Assembly: GCA_023101885.1 (NCBI GenBank)
Contig: JALPQD010000225.1
Span: 1,922,001 to 1,986,000 of the forward strand
Reading direction: 5' to 3'
Source of the DNA: Typhlomys cinereus
Taxonomy: Eukaryota > Chordata > Mammalia > Rodentia > Platacanthomyidae
Length of the DNA: 64,000 nt
The notes beneath the pieces were generated by a model. It saw nothing but the letters and a program-made list of their open reading frames with translations, was not told where the DNA came from and did no database searches. Below are positions 23,850 to 35,690 of this stretch, piece after piece. Each line of letters starts with the position of its first letter. Positions within the stretch are counted from its first letter, which is position 1. A program made the position numbers and the translations under genes.

Positions 23850-24640
23850 CTATTTTGTTACATCTCTATATTTATTTATGCTGAGTAACTGAAGTGTTTC
23901 CCCTTGACTTTTCCAACCTTTTTCTACTACATCTGTGGTTCACTCCTTTTTATTTTTTTATTTTTTATTTTATTTTATTTTATTTTTATTTCTTCCACTC
24001 ATACAAAGTTGATAAGTACCTCATTCCCCTCCCTCCCTCCACCCCCTTACTCCCTCCCCCTGTTTCCCCTTCCTTTACTCTCTCCTTCTCTTTCTCCCAG
24101 TACTCCCTCCCCCCCATTCCTGGAGCATCCTTTAGTGTGCATGTCAAACTTCCCTCTGGGTCCTCTTCTCTGATGAGGTGTAAGGACTCAGTAGCATTGC
24201 CTAGAACTCTTTTTTTGTGTTCCCCTTTAGTATAGGAACACTATTGTGGCTGTTAATCCCTTTCCTCTAAGGATCGTAGGATTCACTCCTTTTTATATAC
24301 ATTCAAATTTAATTATTTTTCTAGATTCCATATTTAAGTGAGGTCATGTGGTCTTTTTTTTTTTTTTTTCTTTTCTGGCTTACTTCATTTAGCATAACGA
24401 TCTGGAGGTCCATTTTAAAGCCTGAGTGTGTGTTTGTGTGTGAGTGTGTATACATTTCTTTGCCCTCTTCTCCACTGATGGACACACATAGTGATTGCCC
24501 TTTTTAGTTACTGTGCACAGTACTGCCATAGCATAGTGTGAGCATATACTTAGCAGAATGATTTCCACAGTGTCTAGAACAAGTTATATTCTAATCAGCA
24601 CTGAGTAGACTGTTTTCACAACCTTGATAACTCTGTTATC
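23850..24640 (-). mobile_element. Old mammalian L1 3' end, interrupted
   Basis: Outer parts 23850-23953 and 24297-24640 read as the antisense of an old L1 3' end: 'agattccatatttaagtg', then 'ggcttacttcatttagcata', corresponding to the 3' UTR and the ORF2 C-terminus. It is interrupted by a young L1 fragment at 23954-24281. No open frame survives. Confidence 0.65.
23954..24281 (-). mobile_element. Very short young L1 insertion (3' UTR)
   Basis: A 328-base, strongly 5'-truncated copy of the main L1 family: tail of T-rich sequence at 23954-23990, the C-rich tract at about 24018-24115, then the shared 3' UTR to 'cctctaaggatcgtagg'. A perfect 15-base duplication 'ttcactcctttttat' flanks it at 23939-23953 and 24282-24296. 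It sits inside an old L1. The 113- and 89-codon ORFs across it are C-tract translations. Confidence 0.88.
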
Positions 24641-24644
24641 ATTT

Positions 24645-24752
24645 ATCTTTTATTTTATTGTTTTATTTATTTTATTATATTTATTATTTTATTTATATTA
24701 TTTTATTATATTATTATTTTATATTGTTATATTATTATTTTTATTTTATTTA
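24645..24752. repeat. AT-rich simple repeat (TTTTA/TTA)n
   Basis: Over 100 bases of imperfect TTTA, TTTTA and TTATA units. It joins directly to a B1-like element, so it may be the expanded A-tail of that minus-strand SINE. Confidence 0.75.
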
Positions 24753-24868
24753 CTTTTGAGATAGGCCTCATGTAGCCCGGTTGGCTTCCAACTAGAAATA
24801 TAGCCAAAGCTGGTCCTGAATTTCTGATGCCTCTGTGCTTCCAAGTGTCATCACACCTGATATCTCCT
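24753..24868 (-). repeat. Degenerate B1-like SINE
   Basis: The plus strand reads 'ttttgagataggcctcatgt' then 'tggtcctgaatttctgatgc', the antisense of a B1 element. Its expected A-tail end faces the AT-rich repeat on the left. Confidence 0.65.
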
Positions 24869-27039
24869 GCCTTTCAAGGAGAATCATCTTGACAGGTGGA
24901 GACCATGTGGCACCTGGTTTTAAATTGCATTTCCCAAGTGTTTATTCATGCTGAACAACTTTTTGGTTGTCCTTACACATTCCCTGCAAATATACCTTTT
25001 CAGGTCTTTTGTTTATTTCATAAGATAGCATTATGGGTTGTTCTGAGTTACTTACAGAGTTTAAAGGCTGACTCGTGATCAAACATGTGATCAATAAACA
25101 TATTCTCCTAAACCACAGGCTGCTTTTCAATTTTTCTGTGCATTTGCTTTTCTGTTCAGTATCTTTTTAGTTCAACAAAATGAATAACTTCATCAAACAC
25201 CTACAAAAGGGGAAAGCTGAGATTCAGGCACATTCCATAAGCCCTACCTAATTCTTCAAGTAGGGATGTTGTCCTCCTTGCTTTAATGGATTGACATTAG
25301 GACTGACTGGCATCATGTGCTTTCAAGTGCGTGAGGAAAAATAAAGCTCTAGAGAATGCCAGATGGAAAGGTGTTTTTCTGAGAGAAATGGGCTATTTAA
25401 GGATGGGGAAGAAGCTTCGGGACCTTACCAAGGTACCTCATTTGTTTCATTCTCTCACCTTGTGATTTTTCTTTTGCCTTTATTAGTGTTAAGTCATCAA
25501 CTAAGGAATTTTTTTGATTTTTTCAATGAGTGGGGAAAATTCTAAGATTGACAGCAAGACAGGAAGGAATTATCCAGAGCCTAAAGGCCTCATTTCATGA
25601 TGAGAATGTCTACTGAAAGGGTAGGGAAAGTGGTTCCCAGAAGCATCCTCAGTGATTTGCTTTTCAGCAAAAAGTATTGACACTCAAGTTCAGAGTGCCT
25701 TTTAAGACCCTCAAATACACATCAAGGTTTCCCTGCTGTCTTCAAATCACACCATGAGACAGTTGAAATTTCAAGTGCTTTTCTTGATCCTTCAGCCCTG
25801 AAGGCTCTGGGCCACCTCCTGCTGGCAACACATCAGTGTAATTTGTATATGCTGATCTACAGACCCCTGAGGAGAGAATGATGAATATTCATGCTGGTGA
25901 CCATTCATTTTCCCTCAGTTAAGAGCCTCAGTTATCATTGTCTTGAAAGGAGGTTATGGGATTTGCCTGCTGCTAAATACTTGTACTTTTATGAAAAATC
26001 CCACTTGCAGCTAACAAAATCCGGTTTCCAGTTCGTCTCAACTTCCAGTAACTCCTAGAAGAAATGAGGAGAGCCCAAGGAGAGTCACTCTTTTCACCAT
26101 CTCCACACCTAGCAGAAGACTCTCTTGACTCATGTTCCTAGAATTTTACCTTGGTGGAGAATTGTCTTTGTCTTCCAGGGCAAGCAATTTGGGGATATTT
26201 TTATATCTTGCTTTCTAATACTTACTGAAACATTTTGGATACCTTCGAGGGACAATTATGTAGAACAGCCAAAGTATCCACAGGGGTAGCTCTCATTTAA
26301 ATTCTAAGACTAAGGTCACAAGAAAACAAGAGTCTTTCAAGTAAATAAACTTATTCCGGTCCAAGCAACCAGTTTTGTCTTTGTTGCTACGATACCTTTT
26401 CAGTCTCCAGGAAAATCACCAGACCCATGTCCTGTCATTTGCAATGTCACCTGCTGCCTTAAGCAACCCTGCAACAAACACACGGCTGCACTGTGTGTAC
26501 AGTATGCATTTCTTATTAATGTTCTTTCTCCCTTTGGGTTCCAGAGACAGGGGTCTAGATTCAGGTAGATTATAGAGGAAACGATCCCAGGAAATTGTTT
26601 GATGTAGAGGAAGACTAAGGAAATGTCACTGGAACTTCAGAATAAAAACTCCATCTTCCAATTATCCAACGGACTTGTCCTGGCCTCCTGTCCCAATACA
26701 CCCAATAAGGTGGTGAGTGATCATAGAAAACACAGACAAGATTTAATCAGTTTTGTTCACATCAGAGAGGGGAACACATAAAGAGATCCGATGACTTTCC
26801 TTTAATCCTCAAAGCATTGACATAAACTTTACATTGAACAGAAGAATTAGGGTTAGTGAAAGATAAATGTATAACTAAGCATCCTGGCCAGGGTGTGGTC
26901 TTGTTATTTATCTGCAGGTGACCCTGAGAAGTCCTTATCTATAGGTACAAGCTGGTTTCTACAATTTGGCTGCTCACGGTACAGAGAGCAGCATCACAAG
27001 AGAGATGGAAGGCCTTCTTTGGGGATGACTTGTCTTGGG
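24869..27039. other. Long stretch without recognised genes
   Basis: No gene, RNA or clear repeat recognised. All open frames are under 70 codons. Confidence 0.4.
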
Positions 27040-27290
27040 AGGCTGACTGTTGCAGTCTAAGCACTGCAACCTCGAATCCAGGGCTCCCATCAACAAGGTG
27101 GGCAAGGCTTTGGCGAATGAGAAACAGATACACACACAACTCTGGGCTGGGTGAATCTGAGTCCAGTTTATTGGAATATCCTAACAACTTTTATGCTAAA
27201 AAATTTTGGGGCAGAGAATGCTGCACCTGCAGACAGACACTTTCTAATCAGCAGGAATCACCTTTAGGATAAACATTCTTTAAGAATTTA
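27040..27290 (-). mobile_element. Possible ERV LTR (R-U5 part)
   Basis: On the minus strand an AATAAA-type signal ('ccaataaactggactcag', antisense of about 27153-27170) is followed by a pyrimidine-rich segment and 'ggagccctggattcgagg'. This is the arrangement of an R-U5 region and leader of an ERV. I cannot delimit U3 or find terminal TG/CA, so the call rests on the signal and style alone. Confidence 0.35.
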
Positions 27291-27737
27291 ACTCATTGTT
27301 TAAGAGTGAGACACAAACAAATCCTTATCACATCTTAACAGGTTTTTTTTTTTTCCAGCCCTACATTAGGTTTTTCCCAGCCTTCAGTCTCTCTAAATTT
27401 ATCTATTTTACAATATCTCACCAAACAGTCACAGGGTCTAAGTCTGTATTGTTGTATTTAACAAAGACTTCATTTGAGGTTTAGTTAAAATACACTGAGA
27501 TTGAGCTCCTTATTAATTTGTGTTATAGTTACATATTTTTGTAAATGGTAAAGGTGAAGATGTTGGAAGAGGCGTATATTATACATTACTTTTTCTTTTT
27601 GAGAATATTAGATTCTGGCTGTTATCATATAAGTTGGCCTATATTAGGTTATAATGTTAAGAACTATATTAGATTTTATTTTATTTATTTATACTTTTTA
27701 TTAACTCATGTGCTCTATAAGAAATAGTTGTGTGTTA

Positions 27738-29036
27738 CAAGCATGACCATGTTCATAGCAGCACTGTTTACAATAGCAAAGTCATAGATTCAACCCAAAT
27801 GTCCAACAGTTGACAAGTGGATAAGGAAACTGTGGTACATCTATGCAATGGAGTACTACTCAGCCATCAAAAATGATGAATTACTGGAATTTGCCAGGAA
27901 ATGGATGTCATTAGAAACAATTATATTAAGTGAAGTATCCCAAACCCAGAAAATTAAGTGCCATATGTACTCCCTAATAGGTGGCTCCTAGTACTAAACC
28001 CACCCAGCCCACCTTGAGACACTCAAAGATAAATCTATGCAATACCTACAGTATTTGCAAGGATTATGAACAGGAGGGATGGGGCTGGAGGGCCACACCA
28101 GAAACAAGGAGAGAGGGGACCATGTTACAGCAGAGAAAATAGGCCTCCATCAAGGACTGCAAGTAAGTAATGAGACACCTGGTTAAGTTCACAGACATTC
28201 ATTCCTGATCATTTACAACTGAGGGGGTATGATCTCACCAGAAGGGGAGGGCATATAGTCTGGCAAATAAAAAGTAACCATTTTGCAAATGGGTGATTGA
28301 CCTCTCCCTCACTGTGGTTTCCTACTTTTATTACATCTACCCTTGAATGTGCTCTTATAACAAGAGTCTAGTTTAACAGCTTTTTGTCTCTGGCCAGGGG
28401 GTGACATACAATGCCCATCAGGATGAAGTGAAGGGCATTGTAGGAGCAGCAAAACTGCAAAAGAAAATCAACAAACCACAATCCAGAACTTCAGAGACTC
28501 TATATCAACCACATAGAACTAGGCCAGACTAATCTCTCCCCATTCTGAAGCTCAGGGACATTTGCAGGAAGAGGGGGCCGTCAGAATGTAAGAGCAAAAG
28601 GATGGGAGGAGCAATGATTTGCAAGATACTCCACACAAGTTAGGGCCGAAGCAATCATAATTGGACTTTGTATGCCCGAGCAATGTCCAACACACTATTG
28701 ACCTCACAAAGTCTAACATCTGCTAAAGGCACCAAGATCCTTGGAGACAAGGGATTGACAGCCACAGTAGTGTTCCTATGCTTAAGGGGAACACAGGAAA
28801 GGGTTCAGGGAAATGCCACTGGATCATTGTACGTCATTGGAGAGGAGGGCCCAGAGGAGAGTCTGGCATGCACATTAAAGGACTCTCTGGGGATGGGGGG
28901 GGAGGCACTGGGGATGGGGATGGAGGGGTGAGGGGAGGAGGAGTAGGGAGTTCGGGGGGAGGAGGAGGGAGGGAGGGAATTGGTGTATCTATTAATTTTG
29001 TATGACCAGAAATAATAATAAAAATGTTAAAAAAAG
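27738..29036 (+). mobile_element. 5'-truncated L1: ORF2 end plus 3' UTR
   Basis: Begins within the last 100 codons of ORF2 ('gcactgtttacaatagcaaa' near 27762) and runs through the ORF2 stop and the whole G-rich 3' UTR to an A-rich tail ('aataataataaaaatg'). The same family as the main L1, here in the plus orientation. Flanking 17-base copies with one mismatch, 'gaaatagttgtgtgtta' (27721-27737) and 'gaaataggtgtgtgtta' (29037-29053), are the target-site duplication. A strong G-run cluster lies at 28953-28978. The 87- and 75-codon ORFs at 28668-29005 are 3' UTR translations. Confidence 0.9.
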
Positions 29037-29477
29037 GAAATAGGTGTGTGTTAATTTTAGGAATTATATTATTATTATTTTATATTAACTGTGTTTTATA
29101 AGAAATAGTTGTATACTAATTTTAGTGAACAGATGGCATAGTCTCATACATGTAGAATACTTGAATTAATTTCACAAGAGTCATATTTTTAGGGAATTTT
29201 ATGTATCTATGTTTTAGGACTCTTGAAATTATTCTCGAATTTCTTTACAATTAGTGTATATATTCTGGCTAACAAGTCTGTTTACTGTGTATATATGGAT
29301 ATAAAATTTCTAGTTAGAATTTTAATTTAAAGTTAAAAGCAGGGTTGGTATGTATTTAGGAAACAAAAGACCTAAGGCAAATTACTTAACATCTGTAGTT
29401 CCTGAAGCAGGAACCTAGGGGGAGGTGATATCCTAGGTAGTTTTTTTGGGAAAAAAACAAAAATGAGGCCTGGGAAA

Positions 29478-29590
29478 AGATAGGAGAGCTCCCAATCCAT
29501 AAAAAAGGGAAGAACTGGTCTGGCAGAGATAGGAGCGAGCACAATCACAAAAAGAGAAGAACTTGTCTGTCAAAGATAAGAGGCAAGACT
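29478..29590. repeat. Short tandem repeat of about 48 bases
   Basis: Unit 1 (29478-29526) and unit 2 (29527-29573) both start 'agatagga' and share an 'aaaa.gagaagaact.gtctg' part; a third partial unit starts 'agataag' at 29574. Origin unknown. It sits in purine-rich sequence that may be part of an old element. Confidence 0.6.
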
Positions 29591-30639
29591 CTGAGGGGAG
29601 TGGTCCCTTCTAACCACTCAGGTCCTTAGCAACTGCCCATTCCACAGAGCAGGCTGCAAGCCTGACAGCTCCCATATGTATCATATCTTTATTATTTATT
29701 TCAAAATAAGCTGTGTCCAGAAGGTACTTTCTTGAAGTTCTTCCCCAGGATGGGACCTTGTCTACCAGCCTAGTTAGCACAGGACGTGACAGCTGACCTT
29801 TGCTTAGAGGTAGTTTCAGTTCCAAACCATAATGATGTTTTAACTTGATCTTATTGTACCTGAAATTCAAGGTGACTGCAGGTTTGGACACTGTTTAGGG
29901 TGTGGACCAGGGCTTCATCACTACTGACAGTAAAATGTCTAAAGGACACAGAAACGAACTGCTGGATTGATTACCCAGTGTTCCATCTGGAAACACAACT
30001 ATCCTCCTCAAATACTGGGCAACATATCCAGTGTGTTCCGTGTAATCATGTGCATGTTTTTCTGAGTTAATCTTCACTAGTGGATTTACTCTTTCAAGTC
30101 AATTCCTGAGAACTTCTTTATGATTTATTGCTAGATTTTGGAGATGTGGTCACCATGGCTGTTCTGGCACTTGTTATTTAGCCAAGACTCAAGCAAACTC
30201 AAGGCCTCCTCTATCCTTGGCCTTCTGAGTTCTGTGACACGGACATGAGCCACTACCTAGATTCAAAGAACACTGATCAATGTTTTCAAATATCAGTGGT
30301 TTTTAAAGTTTAATTACAAAAGTTTAACTTCAATGTGCAGAACAGTCTTAAAATCAGGATTGTTTCGAAGGTGACCTTAGATAGGTTAGGCTAGTCTTCT
30401 CTCTCTGAGCTTATTCCCAGTCTAATCTAGGTGATCTTAAGGCAATTCTTTGCCACATGGTGAAAAACCCTCCTAAGCTGTCATAATTTTAATCGTGATT
30501 GTCTATGCCAAAGAGCCCAGGTGATGGGCAGGTATATCTGAGAATATACTGAGTTTCTCCAGTGATAATTCTCTTTCTCTGAAAAATTTCACTTTAGAAA
30601 GTCAGCACAACATGCACATTATGTTCCCTAGGAGAAGCC
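29591..30639. other. Unassigned sequence
   Basis: No gene recognised. The 93-codon minus ORF at 29610-29891 has no visible domain. Confidence 0.4.
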
Positions 30640-30760
30640 CAAGGACACTGGTCTAATTCTGTCATTTGCCAGTTCCAGACAAGTTGTTCCATTCTTCTGA
30701 AATTCAACTTCTATGTCTATGGAATGGTAATGAGACCATTCAGGTAAAATGACTGGCACC
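30640..30760 (-). repeat. MIR element
   Basis: The plus strand 'ccagacaagttgttccattc', then 'tctatggaatggtaatgaga', resembles the antisense of the MIR core region. Diverged. Confidence 0.55.
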
Positions 30761-31671
30761 CCTCTTTTGGAGCTGATCTTGCTCTATACTTGCATAGCAG
30801 AGATAAGCAAGAGTGTTTAGAGTCACATTTGTATGTGATGAGTGAAATGTCACCTACCTTGGCCCATAATAGAAAGACATGTCAAGTTCAGAGAAGGCAA
30901 GTAGAATATAGATGTTCCACAAAGCTCCAGATAGGTAACTGATAATTCCAAAGATGAATTATTAAACCTGATAAATTATTAAACCTGACAAAATCTAACT
31001 AGGTAAGCTGACGATTCTCCTTGGCTTATTCCTTGGATTTTAAATACATCCATTTGATGAGAAGAAACAGGCAGACTACCTCTCTAGCCTGGACCCACAA
31101 TCAGTAACATAAGCAGGTCTGTGACAGTCATTGGCAATTACTTGCCCTTTGTTTCTAGATCTGCTCAGTCTGGGAATAGCTCCCCACAGGAAGTATCCTG
31201 GAGTGTTTCACCTTGAAACCAAAACAAGTAACCAACTGCGTCTGGGAGCTACAGAGCATGACATACTGCTACTGATAATTGACAGGGTCTTCCACAAACA
31301 GATGCAAGGTTACTTTAGGAGGGCTCTTTCAACTTCTGACTATCTCATCTGTAGGCAAGGCTGTTCTGGCTTGGATTTGACACCCTCTTAGACTGGTTAC
31401 CTGCTGCAAGGTTCATGTGTTCAATTTGGTCTCCAGTTGCTGGTGCTGATTGGAGGCTATGGAACTTATGCCCATACTGATTGGAGGCAAATAATGTAGA
31501 GCAATACGACTGAGGCTTCCATACATCTCAGCGTGGCTCCTGATGCCAGTTTTTGCTTCCTGACTGCTGAACTAATGAAACCAGCCATCGCCAGTAAGTC
31601 AGTATTTCTCACTGCCCAGCAGTTTTAGTACAGCCATGCTGAAAAGGTCTTTGAAGGTCTTTGAAGGTCTT
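30761..31671. other. Unassigned sequence with two small direct repeats
   Basis: Small direct repeat 'ttattaaacctga' twice near 30959-30988. A triple 'aggtctttga'-type repeat lies at about 31645-31672, just before the LTR-A start. No gene recognised. Confidence 0.45.
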
Positions 31672-32280
31672 TGTTGGGATTATCATGATGGAACATACAT
31701 TCCCTGTTAATCTGGAGGAACTGGTTATAATCCTTACTTGAGTCACCAACTACCCCCAACCCTCTGTTCATGAAAGGATATGGTGAGGGACTCTCCATTG
31801 CAGATAAGCTTTAACACAAGGTTGGGCACAAGATTAGCTGGGTTAGGCCCCTATATGAACAGAACAATGAGATATAGAGGACCAACAGCTCCAATCATGT
31901 TTGTAGAAACTGGTGCTAAGTGACGAGGAAAAGCTACTTTTCCTGTTCTTGCTCCCTTGTTTCCTTGTCAGGAATCCATGAGTTTCTTTCTGGCTTTCTC
32001 TTGCTCCTCATGGATTCCACATCTGGAGTTTGTGAGTTCTTTCTGGCTTTCGCTTGTCCCTCATAAGACTCTGTGTCTGTGAGTTCTTTTCCTTTTCTTC
32101 TCTAATGCTCTCGTGTCCTTTTGGACACAAGAATGAAACATTTCGGAACAGCCATCACAGAATCCACTTCCATGAGTTCCATTCTTTCTCTCCTCTAATA
32201 AACTGTGTCTTAATCCTACACATGTTCTGATTTTAATCTTTGAACTCCCGAACACAAGAACCTGGAGACATACAGCCACA
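31672..32280 (+). mobile_element. Solo LTR, family LTR-A copy 2
   Basis: Starts TGTTGGGAT and shares with copies 1, 3 and 4 the 'taatctggaggaactgg' block, 'gataagctttaacac', a CCAAT-like 'acaatgaga', the phased 'tgagttc' units (about 31979, 32033, 32080, 32173) and AATAAA at 32197-32202 followed by 'ctgtgtcttaatc'. It lacks the middle stretch of copy 1 and carries a unique insertion near 32105-32160. The right end is placed at 32280 by homology and is uncertain. Confidence 0.65.
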
Positions 32281-33911
32281 GACAGGCGACATTGCCTACC
32301 TATTGTGATGAACTGTATCCCTCAAACCTGGACCCAAATAAATACTTCTGTCCCAATGCACTGGCCACGCCTGTGCTCATCCTTCCTCCACCCCCAGGCT
32401 GTGCTGGGACAAAGCCTTCCTTCTCATCTTTTGTGATCCAGTCCTTGCTGCGTCTCTCCTCGCTTTCTCACTTCCTCTTATTTCTCATCCTTCAATCCAG
32501 CTTCCACATGAAGGTCATTTTTTGTGAGATATGTATTTTCAATTTCCATGTTTTTTCAGTTTGTTTACTTTTGATTCTTATGCCTCCTCAAAATCACCTT
32601 TTCTGAGCATTTCCTAGATTCTTGGTTTTAATAGTTTTCTTCCAGTCTTTGTTAGGTTTCTCTTAGTCACATCAGCTGCTTTTGGCTCATTTTCTTAACT
32701 GGGCCTCTGTGTATTAGAGTTGGCAAAGTTGAGTTTTAGTCTGTTTCCTCTTGTCCTATATATCTCTCCTGGGCAATGTCATCAGTTCTCATTACATCAG
32801 TTATTACCCCAAATCTAACTTTTAAATAGCTATCTCTAGTGAAGAAATCTTTGAAACATGGACTCATCTGCCCTATTTGTCTGCTTAATTTCTTTATCTA
32901 GGTTGTCTTAATGTGGCTAACTTAAAAAACTCAAGTGAATATTATGGTCACCATTTCTCGAACACAGCAGCCACTTTCCATGTTTAGTCTAAGTTATGGT
33001 TACCAGTTCTCTGAACAGCCACCTTTCAGACTTCATCCAAGTTGATACTTGACCATATATGACAGAAAACTCACAGTTCTTTCTGACATTTTCCTCTCTA
33101 TCTCTGAGCTCCCCTATGTAGTACAGCTCTTATTCTATGTTGCTTATAGGTTTCTAAATAACTAGAGAGCACTCATGCATATATCAGCTCCTTTGTGCTA
33201 TTCTAGAGAAAATGACATTGTCCCTCACAAGTCTTAATAACAGCTCAAACCTTATCTCCTTGCACAGATTCTGCTTTTTTGTTGAAAACTCTCCCAAATC
33301 CCTGAAAATCACAACCAAGTTATTCAATGTGACCTGCAAACCTCACATGCTTCTACCACATAGATTGTACATTATCTTAATATTTGTCCCCATTGTGATT
33401 CTAGATCACTCTGTGTCTTACCCACTTTCCAGGAAGCCCCATGAGAATAGAAATGGCTACTTTTTAATCTCTTATTATTTCTTGAGTACCAAGGCCCTAG
33501 TAAGCATGTATAAAGTGAGCGCGTGAGTGCTTGCCTATTGCCCTATGAGTGCAGTAGTACAAGGACCCTATTTAATTTCAGGCCTGGTGTCTTTATCAAA
33601 GGCAATTCTATGAACATTTTGTGCTAAGAATAGGCAGGTATAATCTGCTAAGTCATTGTCATGCTTCTGCTGCATAGGAATCAGGGCCATTTATTAAGAA
33701 AATTAGTTGACAAGGTGGATGCACTTTTTAGAGAGAAAGGAATAAAATGGGATAAAAATAACCACATTGAAAGTGCGGTGTCCGGTGCTTGACATTTTGA
33801 GTCTTCACAAAAATTAGAGTAAAGTACAATTAACAGAGGGGTGAATAAGTGTGTGGTTTCTTTCTTTCTACCAGAAGTAAAATGCAGATATGAAAAATCA
33901 CTTTTGTGTTT
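32281..33911. other. Unassigned sequence
   Basis: No gene or family recognised. The two 104-codon plus-strand ORFs (32292-32606 and 33212-33526) show no domain or splice context that would support them. Confidence 0.4.
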
Positions 33912-33917
33912 TTACTG

Positions 33918-33978
33918 TTGTGTGTGTGTGTGTGTGTGTGCATGCGTGTGTGTGTATGCACGCGTATGTGTACATGAA
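33918..33978. repeat. (TG)n microsatellite, interrupted
   Basis: 'tgtgtg' run with 'catgcg' and 'atgcacgcg' interruptions. The next 40 bases ('ggggattgaaccaaggcat') resemble the antisense B-box side of an old SINE, so this may be another SINE-associated tract. Confidence 0.7.
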
Positions 33979-34878
33979 ACTGGGGATTGAACCAAGGCAT
34001 CACATGTAACCTACCCAGATCTTCTTTTTCATTTTGTTTATGTTCAAAGGCAAACATGCATTCTAATGAGGATGTAGTTATGTAGTTTTTATATTTTTTA
34101 GTCCATAACAAGAGAAATAAGAACTAGTGCATATTTATGGAGAATAGAACATCGATTGTCCTGTGTTCTTCAGGTGAAGCACGGCCCATGGCTATGTTTC
34201 CAAGGCTTCTTTTGTCCAGTTGATAATCCTTTTGCATCCTTTTGTGCTCAATGTGGTAAATAACAGAGAGAAGTAATATCCTCAAAGGCTGTGCCAAAAG
34301 CACGGTAGGACATTCACAAAATGTAGCAATTTTGCCTTGGGTGGGGGATTATTTTCACTGCAAAACAGATCCTCTCCTTTCCAGGGAAGCTCTCAATGAC
34401 ACTGCTAATATGGATTGAGAATCAGGTGCCTGGAGGTGATGTGGGTTGTGAAAGGATATATACTTTACCCTATAATTCTTGAACCTGGAGTTTTCTTTTG
34501 GTCTTTTGTTTATGGTTTCTTTATAATGAGCATTGAACAATTCCAAGGCACACTGCAGACGTTGTTCCGCTTATGGTTCTGTGAATGTTGTTAGCATAAA
34601 TTGTGATTTCTTTCACAGACCCAGAAAATACCCAGGCAATCCCCAAGATACACACATTTTCATTTGTTTCACTCATTTGCCTTTTGAAAAGAAACACTGG
34701 CATCCTGGAGAAGAATCAGGGAGCCCCGTGTTGTTGGATTTACACGTTTTTACTATAGCGTGATTATGTTGGAGGAGGAAAACATACATTAAGCAAAATT
34801 ATGCTCTAAAATAGCAACAAAATGGGAAGAACATTCAAAGTGATTTATTTTGGAATGTCAGCAATAAAAATTCCAATT
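33979..34878. other. Unassigned sequence
   Basis: No gene recognised; the ORFs are short and overlap on both strands. Confidence 0.4.
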
Positions 34879-34894
34879 AAAAAGATTTTTTTAA

Positions 34895-35190
34895 AATTTT
34901 TTTATTATTTATTCAATTGTGCGTGATGCATGTGTGCACGTGTGTGTATGTATGTGTGTGTATGTATGTGTGTGTGTAGAACCAGGGACCAATTCGGGAA
35001 CCACCATGGACCGCCTCCACCTCCTCCTTGTTTACTCTGCCCTGGGATTCACAGGCTCCGCCCTACCAGGACCGGAAATGCAGGCCGCCCCTGCTTCTGC
35101 CCGGTGTTTATACGTGGGGTCTAGGATCCGAACTCAGAACCTTCCACCTGCAAGGCAGAGGCTTAACCCCTGAGCCACCACTTCAGCCCT
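34895..35190 (-). repeat. tRNA-derived SINE (B2-superfamily-like), copy 3
   Basis: Same body as copies 1, 2 and 4, in minus orientation: T-rich tail at left, a short TG tract (about 34930-34977), body, and head 'agccaccacttcagccc' at the right. Flanks are 'aaaaagatttttttaa' (34879-34894) and 'aaaaagattttcttaa' (35191-35206), a 16-base duplication with one mismatch. Confidence 0.87.
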
Positions 35191-35206
35191 AAAAAGATTT
35201 TCTTAA

Positions 35207-35574
35207 GGTACTATAAATTTGACCTTTGCAAAATGGCAAAAGGGACTAGATAAAAAGGGAAACAAGCAAGGGGTAGAACTGTGTAGAAGAGTGAAAGCTG
35301 ACCAACAGACACTTGTGAAGCAGGCATGTGGCAAAGCTGAGCCAAACAGAAGACACATAAACACATGTACAACGGTATGCCTGAGATCTGCTGAATTTAG
35401 CTGTGTTGGTGCAAAACTTCACGTGATGAGACAAAAATGTCTATAGCTCCATGTGACTTCTGAGCTACATTGCAATAGTTTTCCTATTTAGCAACTATGA
35501 TTGAATGGGTTTGCATATAAAAGCAAGCATTTTAGCTTAGCTGACTACAATTTTGATGTTAAATATTTTTGGTT
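35207..35574. other. Unassigned sequence
   Basis: Nothing recognised. Confidence 0.4.
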
Positions 35575-35690
35575 GGTGTTACACGCATTTCATAGAAATG
35601 GGGAAACTGAGGCTCTGTAGGTTTAAATCACTCCCTGGAATCATCCAGCTAGTAAAATTAGGCCTAGATAACAGCCAAATGCTTCTCTTC
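35575..35690 (+). repeat. MIR element
   Basis: 'aatggggaaactgaggctct' followed by 'catccagctagtaaaatta' is the 3' part of a MIR in sense orientation. Confidence 0.75.
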
